A stretch of 8,695 nucleotides of DNA, from the NCBI GenBank assembly GCA_036394195.1, contig DASWFO010000175.1, positions 1-8,695 on the forward strand, in the 5' to 3' direction. The notes below the pieces were generated by a model. It searched no databases and was not told the origin of the DNA. It saw nothing but the letters and a program-made list of their open reading frames with translations. The stretch is from DATJPD01 sp036394195. GTDB taxonomy: Bacteria > Pseudomonadota > Alphaproteobacteria > CACIAM-22H2. Below are positions 8,072 to 8,695 of this stretch, in pieces (position 1 is the stretch's first letter; each line of letters starts with the position of its first letter). The position numbers and the translations under genes are program-made.

Positions 8072-8490
8072 TCCTTGGCCCGCCTGAGATACTGTTCGAG
8101 GCTGATCTCGTCGAGCTCTATCTGCGTGCGCCGGCTGGCCGCCGCTTGCTGCCGCTTCTTGCGCTCGGCCTGGGTGATCTCGTAGCGCTTGAGCTCCTGG
8201 AATGATTCCGCGACCTCGGCCCGCTTGTCCTCGATGCGCCGGCGCACCTCCGCGATCGATGCCGCGATCCGCTTGCGCCTCTCGATCACGCCGATCGCGA
8301 AGCCGCCATAGGAGAACGCGCCGGTATCCGAATTCTTGGCCGCGAACTCCTGCTCCGCCGCCATTTCCGCCTCCAGCCGCTGCGCATCGGCGAGCAGCTG
8401 GTCCTCGAGGCGCTGCAGGTCGGCGAGCTCCCGACGTTTCTCATCGAGGCGCCAGCTGTGCAGTCGGATCAGGGCAGCCAATCCCTTCAC
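8068..8490 (-). CDS. fliJ: Flagellar export protein FliJ
   Basis: FliJ is a small coiled-coil protein that sits in the FliI ring like the gamma stalk of F1-ATPase, contacts FlhA and helps move chaperones. The 140-residue product (usual length about 145) begins at GTG. It has two long charged helices, about 12-53 and 65-122, separated by a Gly/aromatic break (54-64). Heptad-like Leu, Ile and Ala positions and frequent Arg/Glu residues mark the antiparallel coiled coil. The stretches ELKRYE (99-104) and IELDEIS (124-130) match the FliJ C-terminal pattern. It is 16 bases downstream of fliI on the same strand, the standard fliI-fliJ arrangement. The stop overlaps that of the plus-strand gene through a shared CTAG. 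Confidence 0.88.
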   Translation of the reverse strand: MKGLAALIRLHSWRLDEKRRELADLQRLEDQLLADAQRLEAEMAAEQEFAAKNSDTGAFSYGGFAIGVIERRKRIAASIAEVRRRIEDKRAEVAESFQELKRYEITQAERKKRQQAAASRRTQIELDEISLEQYLRRAKD

Positions 8491-8498
8491 GACCTAGT

Positions 8499-8503
8499 CT
8501 CCC
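8499..8503 (-). promoter_or_regulatory. Ribosome binding site deciding the GTG start of fliJ
   Basis: On the minus strand GGGAG lies eight bases before the GTG at 8490-8488. The site falls between the fliI stop and the fliJ start and supports the unusual start codon. Confidence 0.65.
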
Positions 8504-8506
8504 GCC

Positions 8507-8695
8507 TCACGTCGGAACCGGCATACCAAGAATCTCGGCAAGCAGCGCGTAGCTGCCCGCCAGGTCGGCCCGCTCGTTCTTGCCTTGCGAGAGAAAGCGC
8601 TCGAGATCCGGGTTGTAGCGGATTGCCTCGTCGACCAGCGGATCGCTGCCGCGCCGATAGGCGCCGAGCCGGATCATCTCGGCCATGTCCTCGTA
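8507..8695 (-). CDS. fliI: Flagellum-specific export ATPase FliI, C-terminal end (5' end outside window)
   Basis: FliI is the hexameric F1-beta-like ATPase that energises release and unfolding of flagellar export substrates. Only the last 62 residues are present, read on the minus strand to a TGA at 8509-8507. They start YEDMAEMIRLGAYRRGSDP and continue with VDEAI, an Arg-Tyr-Asn-Pro-Asp turn, a basic FLSQGKNERAD helix and a final hydrophobic helix. This is the C-terminal helical domain of FliI, where the first residues are highly conserved. The catalytic P-loop lies beyond the window edge. FliJ follows after 16 bases, which supports the identification. The N-terminal part cannot be judged. 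Confidence 0.92.
   Translation of the reverse strand, partial: YEDMAEMIRLGAYRRGSDPLVDEAIRYNPDLERFLSQGKNERADLAGSYALLAEILGMPVPT

Overview
This window is a flagellar gene cluster from a high-GC alphaproteobacterium, most likely a polar-flagellated member of the Rhodospirillales or a neighbouring order. This rests on the gene order fliG-fliH-fliN-flbD-flhA, on an FlbD-type sigma-54 activator with the degenerate receiver domain typical of the class, and on an flhF-flhG pair that marks polar placement. No 16S rRNA or other taxonomic marker is present, so the assignment is an inference from gene content. Coding density is close to complete, and no stretch over about 65 bases lacks a gene.

Plus strand, 2-8071: the window opens inside fliG (rotor/switch protein, C-terminal torque domain). 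It continues with fliH (regulator of the export ATPase), fliN (C-ring SpoA protein), flbD (sigma-54-dependent flagellar regulator), flhA (export-gate membrane protein), flhF (SRP-type GTPase for flagellar placement), flhG (MinD-type ATPase for flagellar number) and an Ala/Pro-rich protein whose C-terminal part resembles the FliK hook-length-control domain. Gaps are 11-61 bases, so this looks like one transcription unit or a few overlapping ones. The largest gap, fliN-flbD, holds a perfect 12-base palindrome directly after the fliN stop.

Minus strand, 8695-8068: the end of fliI (export ATPase) is followed 16 bases later by fliJ (export chaperone/ATPase stalk). These run head-on into the plus-strand unit, and the last genes of the two units overlap by four bases, their stop codons sharing a CTAG.

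Together the genes supply the C-ring (FliG, FliN), the export ATPase complex (FliH, FliI, FliJ), the export gate (FlhA), a candidate substrate-switch protein (FliK-like), positional control (FlhF, FlhG) and class-specific transcription control (FlbD). I see no mobile element, CRISPR, tRNA, rRNA or unknown defence-type system. The points most worth a second look are FlhF with altered nucleotide-binding motifs paired with FlhG lacking the usual FlhF-activating N-terminal motif, the unnamed FliK-like protein, the palindrome before flbD, and the interleaved convergent stops.
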